Of a DNA stretch of 41,930 bases, positions 9,129 through 17,177 are shown piece by piece. How positions within the stretch are numbered: position 1 is the stretch's first letter; every line of letters begins with the position of its first letter. The DNA comes from Methanotorris formicicus Mc-S-70 (GTDB lineage Archaea > AGJL01 > Methanococci > Methanococcales > Methanococcaceae). A program made the translations under genes and the position numbers. A model generated the notes under the pieces. The model worked only from the letters and a program-made list of their open reading frames with translations, searched no databases and was not told the origin of the DNA. The stretch is taken from NCBI RefSeq assembly GCF_000243455.1, contig NZ_AGJL01000011.1, positions 1 through 41,930 of the forward strand, written 5' to 3'.

Positions 9129-10325
9129 TTATTTTTGCAATTTATTTTTAACTTTCTCATACAATGCTGCCTGCAATCCATGGTATTTAACCATCCCAAC
9201 GATTTCTCTTTGGTCTAATTCTTTATCATCAAATGAAACTAAACTTTCTGAATACAATGCGTATGGACTTTCTCTTCCAATAACTCTTAAACTTCCTGCA
9301 TATAACTTCAATCTAACCTTTCCAGTTACTCTTTCCTGTGTTTTATCAATAAATGCATCCAAATCTTCCCTGAATGGGTCAAACCATAACCCCTTGTAAA
9401 TCAACTCTCCATAAAGAGCATCTACAATTTCTTTAAACCTCAACTCATCCCTTGTTAATACCAACTGCTCAAGTGCCTTATGTGCGGTTATTAACAAAAC
9501 TGCTCCTGGACATTCGTAGTTCTCTCTTGATTTTAAGCCTATGATTCTATCTTCAATGATATCTATTCTCCCAACTCCATTTCTTCCGGCAATTTCATTT
9601 GCCTTCTTAATCAATTCAACTGGTTCTAATTTTTCTCCATTTATTGCAACTGGAACTCCATTTTCAAATTCAATCTCAACAACTTCTTCCTCTTTACATT
9701 CTTTTGGATTCCTTGTCCAGGCAAATGCTTCCTCTGGAGGCTCAACCATTGGATCTTCTAAGACCCCTCCTTCAATACTCCTTCCCCATAAATTTTCATC
9801 AATACTGAATGATTTACTCTCAGTTGGGATTGGAATGCCTTTTTGCTTTGCATATTCAATCTCTTCTTTTCTTGTTAAGTTTAAGTCTCTTATTGGAGCA
9901 ATTATTTTTATTTCTGGTGCTTTCGTTCTGATAACCGTCTCAAATCTAAATTGGTCGTTTCCTTTTCCTGTACATCCATGTGCTATTGCCTCAGCACCAA
10001 GTTTCTTTGCAAGTTCAACGATTTTCAATGCAATTAACGGTCTTGCCAATGCTGTTGATAATGGATAACCTTCATACATTGCGTTTGCCTTAATAGCCCT
10101 AAATATATAATCTCTTGCAAACTCTTCTTTTGCATCTATTGTATGGTGCTCCAAAACTCCTAATTTTTTTGCCTTCTCTTCTGGTTCTTTTAACTCTTCC
10201 TCGGGCTGTCCAACATCAACACATGCTGAAACAACTTTGTACCCATAATTATCTTCCAACAACTTCAAACAACAACTTGTATCCAATCCTCCAGAGTATG
10301 CCAACACAGCAATTTTTTCACTCAC
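9129..10325 (-). CDS. argG: Argininosuccinate synthase
   Basis: ArgG joins citrulline and aspartate using ATP in arginine synthesis. The 398-residue protein begins with the N-type ATP pyrophosphatase loop [15 protein letters not shown] and has the conserved segments [15 protein letters not shown] and [18 protein letters not shown], and it is full length. Translation starts at GTG 10325; GGTGGGATA lies immediately before it. The gene is alone on the minus strand, downstream of the selenocysteine tRNA and separate from the argC operon, which matches the scattered arginine genes of methanococci. Confidence 0.96.
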   Translation of the reverse strand: MSEKIAVLAYSGGLDTSCCLKLLEDNYGYKVVSACVDVGQPEEELKEPEEKAKKLGVLEHHTIDAKEEFARDYIFRAIKANAMYEGYPLSTALARPLIALKIVELAKKLGAEAIAHGCTGKGNDQFRFETVIRTKAPEIKIIAPIRDLNLTRKEEIEYAKQKGIPIPTESKSFSIDENLWGRSIEGGVLEDPMVEPPEEAFAWTRNPKECKEEEVVEIEFENGVPVAINGEKLEPVELIKKANEIAGRNGVGRIDIIEDRIIGLKSRENYECPGAVLLITAHKALEQLVLTRDELRFKEIVDALYGELIYKGLWFDPFREDLDAFIDKTQERVTGKVRLKLYAGSLRVIGRESPYALYSESLVSFDDKELDQREIVGMVKYHGLQAALYEKVKNKLQK

Positions 10326-10430
10326 TATCCCACCTTTAGAAATAAGTAAAATTCATGAACAATTTGAATATAATATCAATTGAATAAAAATTAGGTTTAT
10401 TTAAAACTAAAAAATAAAATAATTATAAAA

Positions 10431-10520
10431 CGGCGCAGGGGGGGAATCGAACCCCGAGTTCCCATGGAACTCGACGGATCTGAAGTCCGCCCTGGGCTAC
10501 CAAGCCCAGCACCCTGCGCC
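10431..10520 (-). tRNA. tRNA-Sec (anticodon UCA)
   Basis: Read on the minus strand, this folds into a selenocysteine tRNA of the archaeal 9/4 type. There is a 9-bp acceptor stem (GGCGCAGGG with CCCTGCGCC), a 7-bp D stem with a 4-base loop (CTGGGCT TGGT AGCCCAG), an anticodon loop CTTCAGA with anticodon TCA, a long variable arm (GAGTTCC ATG GGAACTC, 7 bp), a 4-bp T stem (GGGG/CCCC) and a G discriminator. CCA is not encoded. It reads UGA and implies that this organism makes selenoproteins. It lies between argG and trm1, which diverge. Confidence 0.95.
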
Positions 10521-10552
10521 ACTAAAACTTAGCAAAGATACCTTATTAAAAC

Positions 10553-10566
10553 CTCATATAAATACA
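10553..10566 (-). promoter_or_regulatory. TATA promoter of tRNA-Sec
   Basis: On the minus strand TGTATTTATATGA sits about 35-45 bases before the mature 5' end of the tRNA, which leaves a short leader. Confidence 0.5.
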
Positions 10567-10671
10567 TTATTGCAAAATAATTTTGAAACATCATATTAGA
10601 AAATGTAATATATAATATAAATTTAAAAATCGGAATAAATGATTAATTTAATGTGATATAGTGGTGAAATG

Positions 10672-11787
10672 ATGATCGTTGTAGAGGGGAAAACAAAACT
10701 GACAATTCCAGATACTTTAACAATAACTAAGAAGGATGAGGTATTTTATAACCCAAAAATGGAAGTTAATAGGGATATTTCCGTATGTGTCCTTCAAACT
10801 TTCCTCAAAAATTATAAAAGAGAGGAGTTTTTAATTTGCGACCCTTTGGGAGGTAGTGGAGCGAGAGGATTGAGATATGCAAATGAGTTGGAATTTAAAC
10901 ATGGGAAAGTTAAGGTTTTTATAAATGATATAAACCCAAAAGCCGTAGAACTAATCAAAGAAAACATAAAATTGAACAATTTAAATAACGTTGAAGTTTG
11001 TAGGGGGGATGCAAACGTCCTCTTATCAAAAAATTTCAGGATGTTCAACGTGGTTGATTTAGATCCATTTGGATCTCCAAGTCCTTATTTAGATAGTGGA
11101 ATTAGGGCAACTATAACAAAAAATGGTCTTTTATGCTTAACTGCAACAGATACATCTGTTTTATGCGGGAGGTTTAAAAAATCTTGCGTTAGAAAATACA
11201 ATGCATTCCCAATAAACAGTGAAGATTGTCACGAGATGGCAATAAGGATTTTAGTCGGCTATGCCATAAGGGTTGCTGCTAAGTATGATATTGGATTGAA
11301 ACCAATTTTCTCCCATGCCACTGACCACTATGTTAGAACCTACCTCTTAACTCAGAGAGGGGCAAAAAAGGCAGATGATGCATTAGAAAAACTTGGATAT
11401 GTTAAGGATATTGGAGGGGATAAAATAATAAAATCCTTCTATGAGGGTTATGAGAAGGGCTTTGGAGGACCCCTATATTTGGGGGAGATATATGATAAAG
11501 AAATCGTTAATGAGGCATATAAAATAGCAGTTGAAAGGAATTGCTCTGAAAAGGCAAAGAACATATTAAAAGTCCTCTGCGATGAGTGTGAAATTAATCA
11601 ATTGGGATGCTATGATATCCATGAAATCTGCAGTAATATTAAAAAATCAGCACCTTCAATGGCAGTTATAATTGAAAAGTTAAAAAAAAGAGGGTTTAGA
11701 GTATCAAAAGTCCACTACAATCCAAAAGGAATCAAAAGCGATGCTAAATTATCTGACATAATAGAGATTATTTTAGAAGCAGTATAG
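10672..11787 (+). CDS. trm1: tRNA (guanine26-N2)-dimethyltransferase
   Basis: Trm1 adds two methyl groups to N2 of G26 of tRNA using SAM. The 371-residue protein has the SAM-binding motif CDPLGGSGARGLRYANE near residue 60, the acidic motif FINDINPKA, the catalytic DLDPFGSPSPYLDSGI motif, and C-terminal cysteines (LCDECEINQLGC) of the kind that bind zinc in archaeal members. The site GGTGAAATGATG gives two adjacent ATGs; the second has better spacing, the first is at 10669. Confidence 0.94.
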   Translation: MIVVEGKTKLTIPDTLTITKKDEVFYNPKMEVNRDISVCVLQTFLKNYKREEFLICDPLGGSGARGLRYANELEFKHGKVKVFINDINPKAVELIKENIKLNNLNNVEVCRGDANVLLSKNFRMFNVVDLDPFGSPSPYLDSGIRATITKNGLLCLTATDTSVLCGRFKKSCVRKYNAFPINSEDCHEMAIRILVGYAIRVAAKYDIGLKPIFSHATDHYVRTYLLTQRGAKKADDALEKLGYVKDIGGDKIIKSFYEGYEKGFGGPLYLGEIYDKEIVNEAYKIAVERNCSEKAKNILKVLCDECEINQLGCYDIHEICSNIKKSAPSMAVIIEKLKKRGFRVSKVHYNPKGIKSDAKLSDIIEIILEAV

Positions 11788-11909
11788 GAATTAGTTTAAT
11801 TTCTATTTTTTGTTGTTTTCTTTATGTATGGTAATTCTACAATTAAATGACATTTAACTTCAATTTGGATTATATGTTCTTAAACATCCTAAAATTGAAA
11901 TTTAAGATA

Positions 11910-13064
11910 CTGACAGTGTGATTACGAGAATCCTTTCTTTATTAGCTCTTTACTGCACTCTTTAATCACTTCATAGAATGATAATCCATATTTGTGGCTT
12001 AAATATCCTATACAGTTTGATACCATTGCTATAAACCTAACAAACCCAATATTGCTCTTTTCAGACGTTAGGTAATTTCCCTCAACATCTAAAATCGATT
12101 TATCTCTTCTATGCTTTTCTTCTATCTTTGGTCTCTTCATATACTCGCTTATTATGTTCTCTGCCTTCTTTTTATGGTTTGTAGAGACCAGATACTTAGG
12201 TTTTTTCTGATTTTCCATCAACACTGCAACGATTTTAACTCTACCAACATCGGGAATATTGACCACTTTCTCGGATAATCTAAACTTTATTCCATTAATA
12301 GTCCTTAATTTAAGCTTTTCTTTCTCGAAATCCCTCTTAAATAGTCCTTCTACCTTAACCTTCTTACCGAAATATTCAACTATCAGGTTTTTCCTAAGTT
12401 TACCAATATATTCCATTCCCAATTCTTTAGATTCCTTCATAATTTTCTTTGTCGTTACAAAAGTGTCTCCTACGACCGTCCCGATATCTATATGAGTTAA
12501 GAATCTAATAATTTCGATGAATATGTCTGTGGATTTTTTGCCAAGTGGTTTTATTGTAGTGTAAATCGAATATATCCCTTTTTTTCGTGATAAATACAGC
12601 AGTTTATCTGCTCTTGATATGGTTTGCTATGTCTTTCGATGTAGTTATATCGAATATTGCAACCATAAACCTTTTTACTCCATCTCCTTAGTAGCGTTGA
12701 ATCGATTATTGCAGTGTATTTAAATCTATTGTCATCAAAAATATCGGGAAGGTTGGATAGTTGAGTATACAAACAAAACTCATTTTCTGATAGTTTTTGT
12801 AGGTTTTTAACGATAGTCGTTCTGTGAATTCCCGAGACATACTCTGAAAATGCTTTGATAGTTTTTATTGGCGTTAGTGTTCTAACTTGTGCGAACTTAG
12901 ATAACTCCTCCGAACAGTTAAATCCTAAACTATTTATAGAATTAGTGAGTATACTATTAAGTGCTGTTAGCATGGAGGTTTCACCGTTTTTTAACGAGTT
13001 ATTTAAGTACTACATATTTCTATTTTTTGGTTTTAAAGTTAATATTGTTAAATCACACTATCAG
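11910..13064 (-). mobile_element. Insertion sequence, copy 1 (DDE transposase), about 1.16 kb
   Basis: The element is bounded by inverted repeats: CTGACAGTGTGATT starts at 11910 and AAATCACACTATCAG ends at 13064, with one mismatch in the inner part. It encodes one transposase on the minus strand in two overlapping frames. No convincing target-site duplication is seen. The right end lies 42 bases before the Argonaute start codon. A second copy in the same orientation begins at 41737. The family is uncertain; the IEEKHRRDK region suggests an IS4-like group. Confidence 0.85.
11922..12973 (-). CDS. Transposase in two frames joined by a likely -1 shift
   Basis: The N-terminal part (12973 down to 12551, 140 aa) and the C-terminal part (ATG at 12440 down to 11922, 172 aa) lie in different frames. 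At 12579-12585 the minus strand reads GAA AAA AAG GGA, a canonical A-AAA-AAG slippery heptamer. Slipping back one base continues as KKGIYSIYTTIKPLGKK straight into the second frame without a stop. DDE residues are visible: D in AIIDSTLL, D in VVGDTFV and E in KIEEKHRRDK. This gives an active enzyme of about 350 residues if frameshifting is programmed; otherwise it is a single-indel pseudogene. ATG 12973 has GGTGA upstream. Confidence 0.75.
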
Positions 13065-13106
13065 TCAATTAAGAAACATAAAATAATATTTTATAGTGGT
13101 GGGATT

Positions 13107-15482
13107 ATGGATGAATATTACACAAACGCTTTTCCAATAAATAAATATTTCATTAATAGGATCATTTCAGAAAATTGCATAAGATGTCTATGCAAAATTA
13201 CAAAATTAGAAAAGAAAGAAAAAATTGAGGAACTTTTATATTCAATCTCTGCAACTCTTGGGGGGATTTACATTGATGACTACAATCCTATGAAAAATAA
13301 ATTCTCATTCTATATTTGGAAGGGTATCCTAAATAAAAAAATTAAATCCTACGGAAGTGAATGGTTAATAAACAAAATGAAAAACATGGGATTTAAAGAT
13401 CCAGAAAACAAAACCTTATTAAATTATGTAAAGAAAAAATATGAAAAAGACATTAAATTTGATATTATCAAAAAAGAAAAAATCGAATGGAGTAATTTGG
13501 ACTGGGAAATTAAAGAAAAAATAGTGTTAGGGGCTATTAAGACTCATCCAACAATAAGAAAACTAATCGAATACAAAAATGAAAAATTCATAGATAAAAT
13601 TGGCAAAAAGATACTTACTTACTTTAGTATAACAATTACTTCTGATGAGAATGAGAATTATTTTTTAATTGTCAAACCAAAACACAAAATCATAAGTTCA
13701 GAAACAATTTATAACATGCTAAAAAACAACAAAATTGATTTTAAAACTCTTGAAAGAAAACTTCTAAATGGGAGTGCACTTATCACAACGTCAAGAGCTG
13801 TGGGAAGGAGAAAATACGTAAAAATTAAAAAAATCATAAGTCCAAAAGAGAAAGAGTATTGGCAACACACTCAAGACATAAATGAACATTATGAAAAAGA
13901 AGGAGTGCCTATTAGTGTGGGAGGAGATGACATCCACTGCTACATTTTTATTGGGGAAGATGACTATGCATATCATACAAAAAATTCTTTACTGTATGAA
14001 GGAGTTACAGAAGATGTTCAAAAAATACTTCTAGACATGGGAAAATTTTTAGAGGAGTTAGAAACTGCAAAATCAATATTAAAACAAGGTAACCTCATTG
14101 ATTTTAGTAGGGAATTTCTAAACATTTCTACTAAAGATGATTACACTCTAACACTACTCTCCACACTTTCAGATATAAAAGTGAAGTTAAAAACTGAATC
14201 TGGAATTATAACGGGAGATTATCAAAAATTAAGGGAAATATTTGATTGGATTTTTGACAAAAGTTTTAACCCCCTTAAACCAAAAAACTGCTATCTCCCA
14301 TTGTCTATCCCACCAATACTAAATGATAAAAAGAAGATTGGAGTGTATATTTTTTATTCTAATATTTCAGATCCAGAATTAAGATTTATAGAGGGAATTT
14401 TTAAAAAATTAGGACTTATTTGTGCTATAAATAAATCAGTCCCAAAAATTGAAGTTAAATTAAAAAAAGAGGTTGACTTTGAGGATTATGCAAACTCACG
14501 GATTATAATAACTCAAACAGTTTTAAGCAATTTAGAAGATGGGGAACAGCCATTCTTAATCTGCATTTCTCCACTACTCCCAAATAATGAGTTTGATGAG
14601 TTAAAAATGCATCTTTTTTCTCACCCACAACTAATATTCCACCAATTTATGTATCCATTCAACTTGAGAAAATGTTTAGAAAAAGAGAGTTTTAAAAAAC
14701 CATTCATTAATAGCATTCTGTCTCAATTCTTTCATAAAATGGGAATGTATTTATTCTCTTTAAGTGATGAGTTGGGAAATTATGATTTTATAATTGGGTA
14801 TGATATTAGTAGAGAAAAGGACGACATTGGTAAAATCAAGGGAATCGGTGGCTCTGCAATAATTTATAATAATTATGGGCATGTTAAATCTATAATTACT
14901 TTTGATGATGTTGGTTCGAGTGAGATTGGGAGGTATGATTTATTATTCGCACAAGTTCATAGCGAATTAATCCCACATTTGAATTTAAATAATAAAAGAA
15001 AAATTAAAATTCTCTTATTAAAGGATGGGAGAATATTCAAGAAAGAATTGGAAAAATTATCCCAAATCTCAAAAAAGTATAATTTTGAGATTACCTACAT
15101 TGATGTCAGAAAATCAACATTGTTAAGATTTTGGGGAGTTAGGAGAGGAAAAGTTGTCCCAGAATATAAAAACTCCTATGGGAAGTTCGGAAGGGCTTAT
15201 TACATTTCCTCCCACTATTATAATAGATTTTTCAAACAACCGATTGCGATTGTAGAAAAGTATCACATTGATGAAGGGAATTATAAAAGAGTAGAAATTG
15301 AAGAAAATGACATTAAGCAACTCGTATTACTAACCAAAATTAATTATTCCCAACTTATGCCTGATAAGATGAGGTTACCTGCCCCTGTGCACTATGCTCA
15401 TAAACATGTGAATGCTGTTAGGAGAGGTTGGAAGATAAAAGACGTGAGCATATTACGGAGTGGGTGTTTGCCAACAATTTAA
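13107..15482 (+). CDS. Prokaryotic Argonaute (long pAgo, PIWI domain)
   Basis: A 791-residue protein whose C-terminal third is a PIWI domain. The catalytic tetrad appears as D566 (IIGYDIS), E606 (GSSEIG), D640 (LLLKDG) and H765 in RLPAPVHYAHKHV. The closing motif resembles the LRIPAPIHYADK end of the Methanocaldococcus Argonaute, with His at the last catalytic position. A MID-like segment NSILSQFFHKMG supplies Q540 and K544, as in 5'-phosphate binding pockets. Residues 1-350 are Lys-rich, and I recognise no domain there by eye; N and PAZ domains would be expected. Nucleic-acid-guided cleavage of DNA is the inferred role. ATG 13107 follows GTGGTGGG. The longer open frame upstream is antisense to the transposase and is rejected. 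IS elements flank both sides. Confidence 0.88.
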   Translation: MDEYYTNAFPINKYFINRIISENCIRCLCKITKLEKKEKIEELLYSISATLGGIYIDDYNPMKNKFSFYIWKGILNKKIKSYGSEWLINKMKNMGFKDPENKTLLNYVKKKYEKDIKFDIIKKEKIEWSNLDWEIKEKIVLGAIKTHPTIRKLIEYKNEKFIDKIGKKILTYFSITITSDENENYFLIVKPKHKIISSETIYNMLKNNKIDFKTLERKLLNGSALITTSRAVGRRKYVKIKKIISPKEKEYWQHTQDINEHYEKEGVPISVGGDDIHCYIFIGEDDYAYHTKNSLLYEGVTEDVQKILLDMGKFLEELETAKSILKQGNLIDFSREFLNISTKDDYTLTLLSTLSDIKVKLKTESGIITGDYQKLREIFDWIFDKSFNPLKPKNCYLPLSIPPILNDKKKIGVYIFYSNISDPELRFIEGIFKKLGLICAINKSVPKIEVKLKKEVDFEDYANSRIIITQTVLSNLEDGEQPFLICISPLLPNNEFDELKMHLFSHPQLIFHQFMYPFNLRKCLEKESFKKPFINSILSQFFHKMGMYLFSLSDELGNYDFIIGYDISREKDDIGKIKGIGGSAIIYNNYGHVKSIITFDDVGSSEIGRYDLLFAQVHSELIPHLNLNNKRKIKILLLKDGRIFKKELEKLSQISKKYNFEITYIDVRKSTLLRFWGVRRGKVVPEYKNSYGKFGRAYYISSHYYNRFFKQPIAIVEKYHIDEGNYKRVEIEENDIKQLVLLTKINYSQLMPDKMRLPAPVHYAHKHVNAVRRGWKIKDVSILRSGCLPTI

Positions 15483-15487
15483 TTTCT

Positions 15488-16366
15488 ACGCTCATCTTCA
15501 AGTATCATTACCTAACATGATTATTAGTTTTTGTTAAGTAATTCAGAGAACCAATTCGATTTATAGTTGTATATAAATGTATAGAAGCTTACATATAGGT
15601 GGAGATTTTTTCGACTAATGCCTCGATGTTTTCTTAGATAATGTTTGATTATCGAATGGAAGCATTCGCAGTTATTAACGTTTAAGCCATCATAAATAGC
15701 GTATTCATCCGTATTAACGATTAAATCGTCTGAATTAACTTCGTTAATCATTTCTCAAATTTTAGCCTTGCTTAAATTCGTTTCAACTATACAGTGTTAT
15801 TATTGGAGGTCTTTCGATTTTGTACGTTCCTCTGCCCCTTTTTTAATCCCCTTCTTCGTTTTTTATTCTTTTTAATGCCTTTATCTCCAGAGTTAATGTA
15901 AAATTCATCTATCTCCAATTCGTTTCCAGTAATTTTTTTAAAATGTTGTCTTTTTCAGACGATTTCATAACTTCTTTTGCAAACGAATGAACTGTTCTAT
16001 AATCTCTTCCTAACTCCTCGGATATTTGATTAATCGATGAATTCTTGAGATTTTTAATTATGTAAAACATCTCTCCTAAAGGTATTCGCCTTTTAGCGAA
16101 TATAGTTCCAGTTAGGTCGTTAAAGTGTCTTTTACACGAATTACATCTGTATCTTTGAATGTAAGGTTTATATCGCTCTTTGCCTTTTAAAACAACATCT
16201 TTCGAACCACAATATGGGCAAATATACTTATCACTCCATCTAATCTCCCTTATAATTGCAATACACTCCTCATCCTTTGGTATGAATAACTTATATACTT
16301 CGACGCTCATAAAATTATATATCGCGATTATTATTTGTATATGTAATTGTAAGTGAAGATGAGCGT
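15488..16366 (-). mobile_element. Decayed IS1595-like insertion sequence
   Basis: The ends are inverted repeats: ACGCTCATCTTCA at 15488-15500 and TGAAGATGAGCGT at 16354-16366. It contains a broken ISXO2/IS1595-type transposase on the minus strand. The left end begins five bases after the Argonaute stop codon. An 8-bp target duplication, usual for the family, is not visible, which suggests an old or rearranged insertion. Confidence 0.85.
15524..16310 (-). pseudogene. IS1595/ISXO2-family transposase remnant
   Basis: The N-terminal part (16310 down to 15909) has the zinc ribbon [10 protein letters not shown]...[10 protein letters not shown] typical of IS1595 transposases. The next segment, [16 protein letters not shown] with the first catalytic Asp, is in a different frame after an A7 run at 15933-15939. 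Further on, frame changes and in-frame stops break the RGLKKGQR region and the stretch before MINEVNSDDL. The C-terminal part (15751 down to 15524, EYAIYDGLNVNNCECFHS...HYLRKHRGISRKNL) is readable again. Several independent lesions make this a pseudogene. Confidence 0.88.
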
Positions 16367-16408
16367 TTTATTGTTTCAGTATGGTTGTGTCATATATATG
16401 AACAAAAT

Positions 16409-16426
16409 CGAAAAATACATATATTA
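16409..16426 (+). promoter_or_regulatory. BRE/TATA promoter of initiator tRNA-Met
   Basis: CGAAAAATACATATATTA is a strong archaeal BRE plus TATA element. It lies about 36-50 bases before the tRNA 5' end. Confidence 0.6.
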
Positions 16427-16461
16427 AAAAGTATATCCTTAATTACGCACGTCATGAGAGA

Positions 16462-16537
16462 AGCGGGGTAGGGTAGCCAGGTCTATCCCGCCGGGCTCAT
16501 AACCCGGAGATCGGTGGTTCAAATCCACCCCCCGCTA
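16462..16537 (+). tRNA. Initiator tRNA-Met (CAU)
   Basis: A 76-base cloverleaf: acceptor AGCGGGG pairs with CCCCGCT, giving the A1:U72 first pair of archaeal initiators. The anticodon loop CTCATAA is flanked by the three consecutive G:C pairs typical of initiator tRNAs (CGGG/CCCG). The T arm is GGTGG TTCAAAT CCACC and the discriminator is A. A U-rich tract follows as a terminator. CCA is not encoded. Confidence 0.96.
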
Positions 16538-16855
16538 CTTTTTTATATTTGATTATGTTAATATTGATAAACCCGAATAAATGGATATTATGATAGAAAA
16601 ATTTAACTCCAACAAATTGCTATCAAAGATTTTTAAGATCTAAAAACTAAGAAATTATATATACAGATATATAAATAATAGAAAACAATAAATATAAGAA
16701 TTAATTATCTTATTTGATGCGTTGATTATGGTTTTTGGAATATTACTTATAAGATTTTGGTTTTCATCATATTTATAAATTTAAGATTCGTCCCTGCATA
16801 AATATTTATAAAGTTTTAAAATTTTAATTTAGACTTATTTTAAGGAGGCCTAACC
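16538..16855. other. Intergenic region between tRNA-Met and rpoH
   Basis: About 318 bases without a gene. It begins with the U-rich end of the tRNA transcript (CTTTTTTATATTTGATT), then runs of AT-rich sequence, and ends with the rpoH promoter and ribosome-binding site. The element AAATTATATATAC near 16652 is another TATA-like site without an obvious target. No RNA fold stood out. Confidence 0.5.
16769..16812 (+). promoter_or_regulatory. Promoter region of the rpoH-rpoA2 operon
   Basis: Two TATA-like boxes are present, ATTTATAAA at 16771-16779 and AAATATTTATAAAG at 16799-16812. The first would give a start near 16803 with a leader of about 50 bases, the second a leader of about 20. A perfect AAGGAGG ribosome-binding site follows before GTG 16856. 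Confidence 0.5.
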
Positions 16856-17089
16856 GTGAAAGTGTCATCCCACATACTGGTTCCAAAACATGAGATAGTA
16901 CCAAAAGAAGAGGTGCCAGAGTTATTGCGAAGGTATGGTATAAAAATACAGCAACTGCCTAAAATTTTGGATATTGACCCTGTTGTAAAGGAAATTGGGG
17001 CTAAAGAGGGAGATGTAATTAAAATTACAAGAAAAAGTTCAACAGCAGGAGAGGTTATTGTCTATAGGTTGGTCATTAGGAAACCTTAA
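16856..17089 (+). CDS. rpoH: DNA-directed RNA polymerase subunit H (Rpb5 C-terminal homologue)
   Basis: A 77-residue protein equal to the conserved C-terminal assembly domain of eukaryotic Rpb5, the usual archaeal RpoH size. The motif [21 protein letters not shown] and the ending [19 protein letters not shown] are diagnostic. It starts with GTG after AAGGAGG. It is the first gene of the polymerase operon, 88 bases before rpoB2. Confidence 0.97.
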   Translation: MKVSSHILVPKHEIVPKEEVPELLRRYGIKIQQLPKILDIDPVVKEIGAKEGDVIKITRKSSTAGEVIVYRLVIRKP

Positions 17090-17177
17090 ATAGGGAGATT
17101 TTATTTTAGTTTTATTTAATAGTCGTTAGGAGATCGACTGCATGTGGTTAACTTCTAAAAAATATAAGGTGGCTATT

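Noticed and set aside
9007-9399. Open frame on the plus strand after the TRAM-domain gene
   Set aside because: Most of it is antisense to the C-terminus of argG, and its start lies in AT-rich terminator DNA with no ribosome-binding site.
11902-13075. Target-site duplication around IS copy 1
   Set aside because: Flanking bases TTTAAGAT and CAATTAAG do not match convincingly.
12855-13106. 84-residue N-terminal extension of the Argonaute frame
   Set aside because: It runs antisense to the transposase and across the IS right end; a clear ribosome-binding site precedes ATG 13107.
15933-15939. A7 run in the IS1595-like transposase as a programmed frameshift site
   Set aside because: A -1 slip would restore the DEFY motif, but the same gene has several further frameshifts and stops, so the run is more likely one of many lesions.
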